Assembly (NCBI RefSeq): GCF_009708005.2
Contig: NZ_CP052757.1
Span: forward strand, 4,092,001 to 4,156,000
Length of the DNA: 64,000 bases
Source of the DNA: Cellulosimicrobium protaetiae
GTDB lineage: Bacteria; Actinomycetota; Actinomycetes; Actinomycetales; Cellulomonadaceae
Direction: 5' to 3'
In this document: positions 62,807 through 64,000 of the stretch, one piece after another
Layout: the number at the start of each line of letters is the position of its first letter
Position numbering within the stretch: position 1 is the stretch's first letter
Program-made: the position numbers and the translations under genes
Notes under the pieces: generated by a model
The model's database searches: none
What the model was told of the DNA's origin: nothing
The model's input: only the letters and a program-made list of their open reading frames with translations

Positions 62807-64000
62807 ATGGAACACCCCTCGACCGACGCACCACCCGCGCACGTCACGCCCCGGCACCGACGCAGAAGACGGCGTGCCGTCGTCGCCGCGCTCGCCGCCC
62901 TGGCCGTACCGTCCGGCGTCCTCACGGCCCAGGCCGCCGTCCCGACCGCGGCACCCGCCGTCGCACCCGCCGCGGCGCAGGCGGACATCCGCCCGCAGGA
63001 GCCCGGCGTGACGCTGCGCGTCTTCGACGTCCAGGTCATCCTCGACGACTACTGCACGCTCAAGCCCGGCCAGACGCCCAACGTCGACAAGATCATGCCG
63101 ACCATCGACTGGACCACGGCGGCCGACTTCGGCCTCACGGACAAGTTCGTCACCGAGGTGACGGGGTACCTGAACGTCCCCGAGGCCGGCACGTACGACT
63201 TCCGGATCACGAACGACGACGGCGCGCGCCTGCTGCTCGACGACGAGCTCGTCGTCGACCACCCGGGCCGCCACGGCGCGACGTCGAAGGAGGGGTCGAT
63301 CCAGCTCGACGCGGGCTACCGCGCGCTGCGCATCGACCACTTCGACGGCGAGTTCGACCAGCGGCTCAAGCTCGAGTGGCGGCCGCCGGGCGCGTCGGGC
63401 TACGTCGTCGTCCCGAACTCCGTGCTGAGCACCGACGCCGACGTCACGCGCGTCACCTCGCCCGGCCGCAAGGAGTGCGAGGGCGTCACCGAGGCCCCGG
63501 GCGACGGTCTGCCGCTCACCGAGGTGCACCCCGACTACACGCTCACCGACCTGCGCCCCGAGGGCTTCCAGCCCCAGGTGACGGGCATGGACTGGCTGCC
63601 CGACGGTCGTCTGGCCATCTCCACGTGGGGCGGTGACCGGCTCACGCAGCGCGGCGAGGTCTACCTGATCGACCACGTCCAGGGAGACACCGGCGCCGAC
63701 GACGTGACCTACACGAAGGTCGCGGAGGGCCTCACGGAGCCGATGGGCCTCAAGTACGTCGACGGCACGATCTACGTGTCCGAGAAGGACGGCCTCACCG
63801 CGCTCGTCGACACCGACGGCGACGAGGTCGCCGACGACTACGACACGATCGCGACCTGGCCGTTCGGCGGCAACTACCACGAGTTCGCGTTCGGCCTGCT
63901 CTACGAGGACGGCTACTTCTACGTCACCACCGGCATCGCCATGGTGCCGGGCGGCAACTCGCTCGACCCGCAGCTCGCGGAGAACCGCGGCTCGGTCATG
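62807..64000 (+). CDS. secreted PA14-domain protein with sorbosone-dehydrogenase-like propeller (partial)
   Basis: Open frame of 398 codons running off the right edge. Signal peptide after RRRRRRAVVAALAALAVP. PA14 domain at about 65-205 (YLNVPEAGTYDFRITNDDGA, LLLDDELVVDHPGRHG), a carbohydrate-binding beta-barrel. Then comes a repeat structure (GFQPQVTGMDWLPDGRLAIS, GLTEPMGLKYVDGTIYVSEK) typical of glucose/sorbosone dehydrogenase-like beta-propellers. Likely a large extracellular sugar-active protein; further domains are outside the window. GGAGAGGCAG site before the ATG at 62807. Confidence 0.8.
   Translation, partial: MEHPSTDAPPAHVTPRHRRRRRRAVVAALAALAVPSGVLTAQAAVPTAAPAVAPAAAQADIRPQEPGVTLRVFDVQVILDDYCTLKPGQTPNVDKIMPTIDWTTAADFGLTDKFVTEVTGYLNVPEAGTYDFRITNDDGARLLLDDELVVDHPGRHGATSKEGSIQLDAGYRALRIDHFDGEFDQRLKLEWRPPGASGYVVVPNSVLSTDADVTRVTSPGRKECEGVTEAPGDGLPLTEVHPDYTLTDLRPEGFQPQVTGMDWLPDGRLAISTWGGDRLTQRGEVYLIDHVQGDTGADDVTYTKVAEGLTEPMGLKYVDGTIYVSEKDGLTALVDTDGDEVADDYDTIATWPFGGNYHEFAFGLLYEDGYFYVTTGIAMVPGGNSLDPQLAENRGSVM

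Overview
The window is chromosomal DNA of a very GC-rich actinobacterium. GTG starts, 4-bp ATGA/GTGA gene overlaps and secreted multidomain glycoside hydrolases with discoidin modules are all common. The gene content fits the Cellulosimicrobium/Cellulomonas/Promicromonospora group of plant- and fungal-polymer degraders; the genus is an inference from content, not a match. No rRNA, tRNA, CRISPR array, phage or transposase gene was seen.

Layout. 0-2.4 kb: tail of a sugar-oxidoreductase operon (Gfo/Idh/MocA, aldolase-like, 2-hydroxyacid dehydrogenase). 2.5-8.4 kb: DMT exporter with divergent LysR regulator, a YciI-ECF42 sigma pair, an NTF2-like/RraA pair, TrmL and a small secreted protein. 8.4-12.6 kb: xylB-xylA with a divergent ROK (XylR-type) regulator. 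13.5-24.2 kb: a LacI regulator divergent from an ABC sugar importer, a GH42 beta-galactosidase and a secreted GH30 galactanase-like enzyme, apparently a galactan-use operon. 24.4-27.5 kb: STAS protein and HATPase anti-sigma-type protein convergent with a biliverdin-type phytochrome fused to a SpoIIE phosphatase. 27.8-30.5 kb: an orphan ABC ATPase and a second YciI-ECF42 pair. 31.6-40.6 kb: aldo/keto reductase and LacI, divergent from three secreted discoidin-domain proteins (a clan-A-type hydrolase, a DUF1996 protein and a beta-helix protein). 41.4-52.3 kb: FabH-like synthase, altronate dehydratase, Gfo/Idh oxidoreductase and an ABC importer, divergent from a LacI-DUF6807 fusion and another Gfo/Idh enzyme. 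52.4-62.7 kb: PPOX protein, uxuA-uxuB, an NMT1-type ABC transporter operon with Gfo/Idh and TIM-barrel epimerase genes, and a LacI regulator. 62.8 kb to the end: a secreted PA14 protein cut by the window edge. Most operons carry local LacI/ROK control with visible palindromic operators, so the region works as a set of separately induced modules that release, import and oxidise plant or microbial carbohydrates (xylose, galactan, hexuronates, probably beta-glucan).

The most unusual content is non-coding. Two intergenic regions of about 1 kb between convergent genes (12.59-13.51 kb and 30.49-31.58 kb) are collinear copies, in opposite orientation, of one composite repeat. It consists of arrays of a roughly 20-bp unit with core GAGGTAGAACCCTGGTC, a shared ~148-bp block, and a long perfect hairpin with a conserved 45-46-nt loop. 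The same loop occurs twice more at 40.7 and 41.2 kb, closed there by stems of different sequence that are still perfectly complementary. Array edges supply the TAG stop codon of three flanking genes. This looks like an undescribed family of structured 3'-end or terminator elements. Separate perfect hairpins lie at other convergent junctions (8.4 kb, 41.0 kb).
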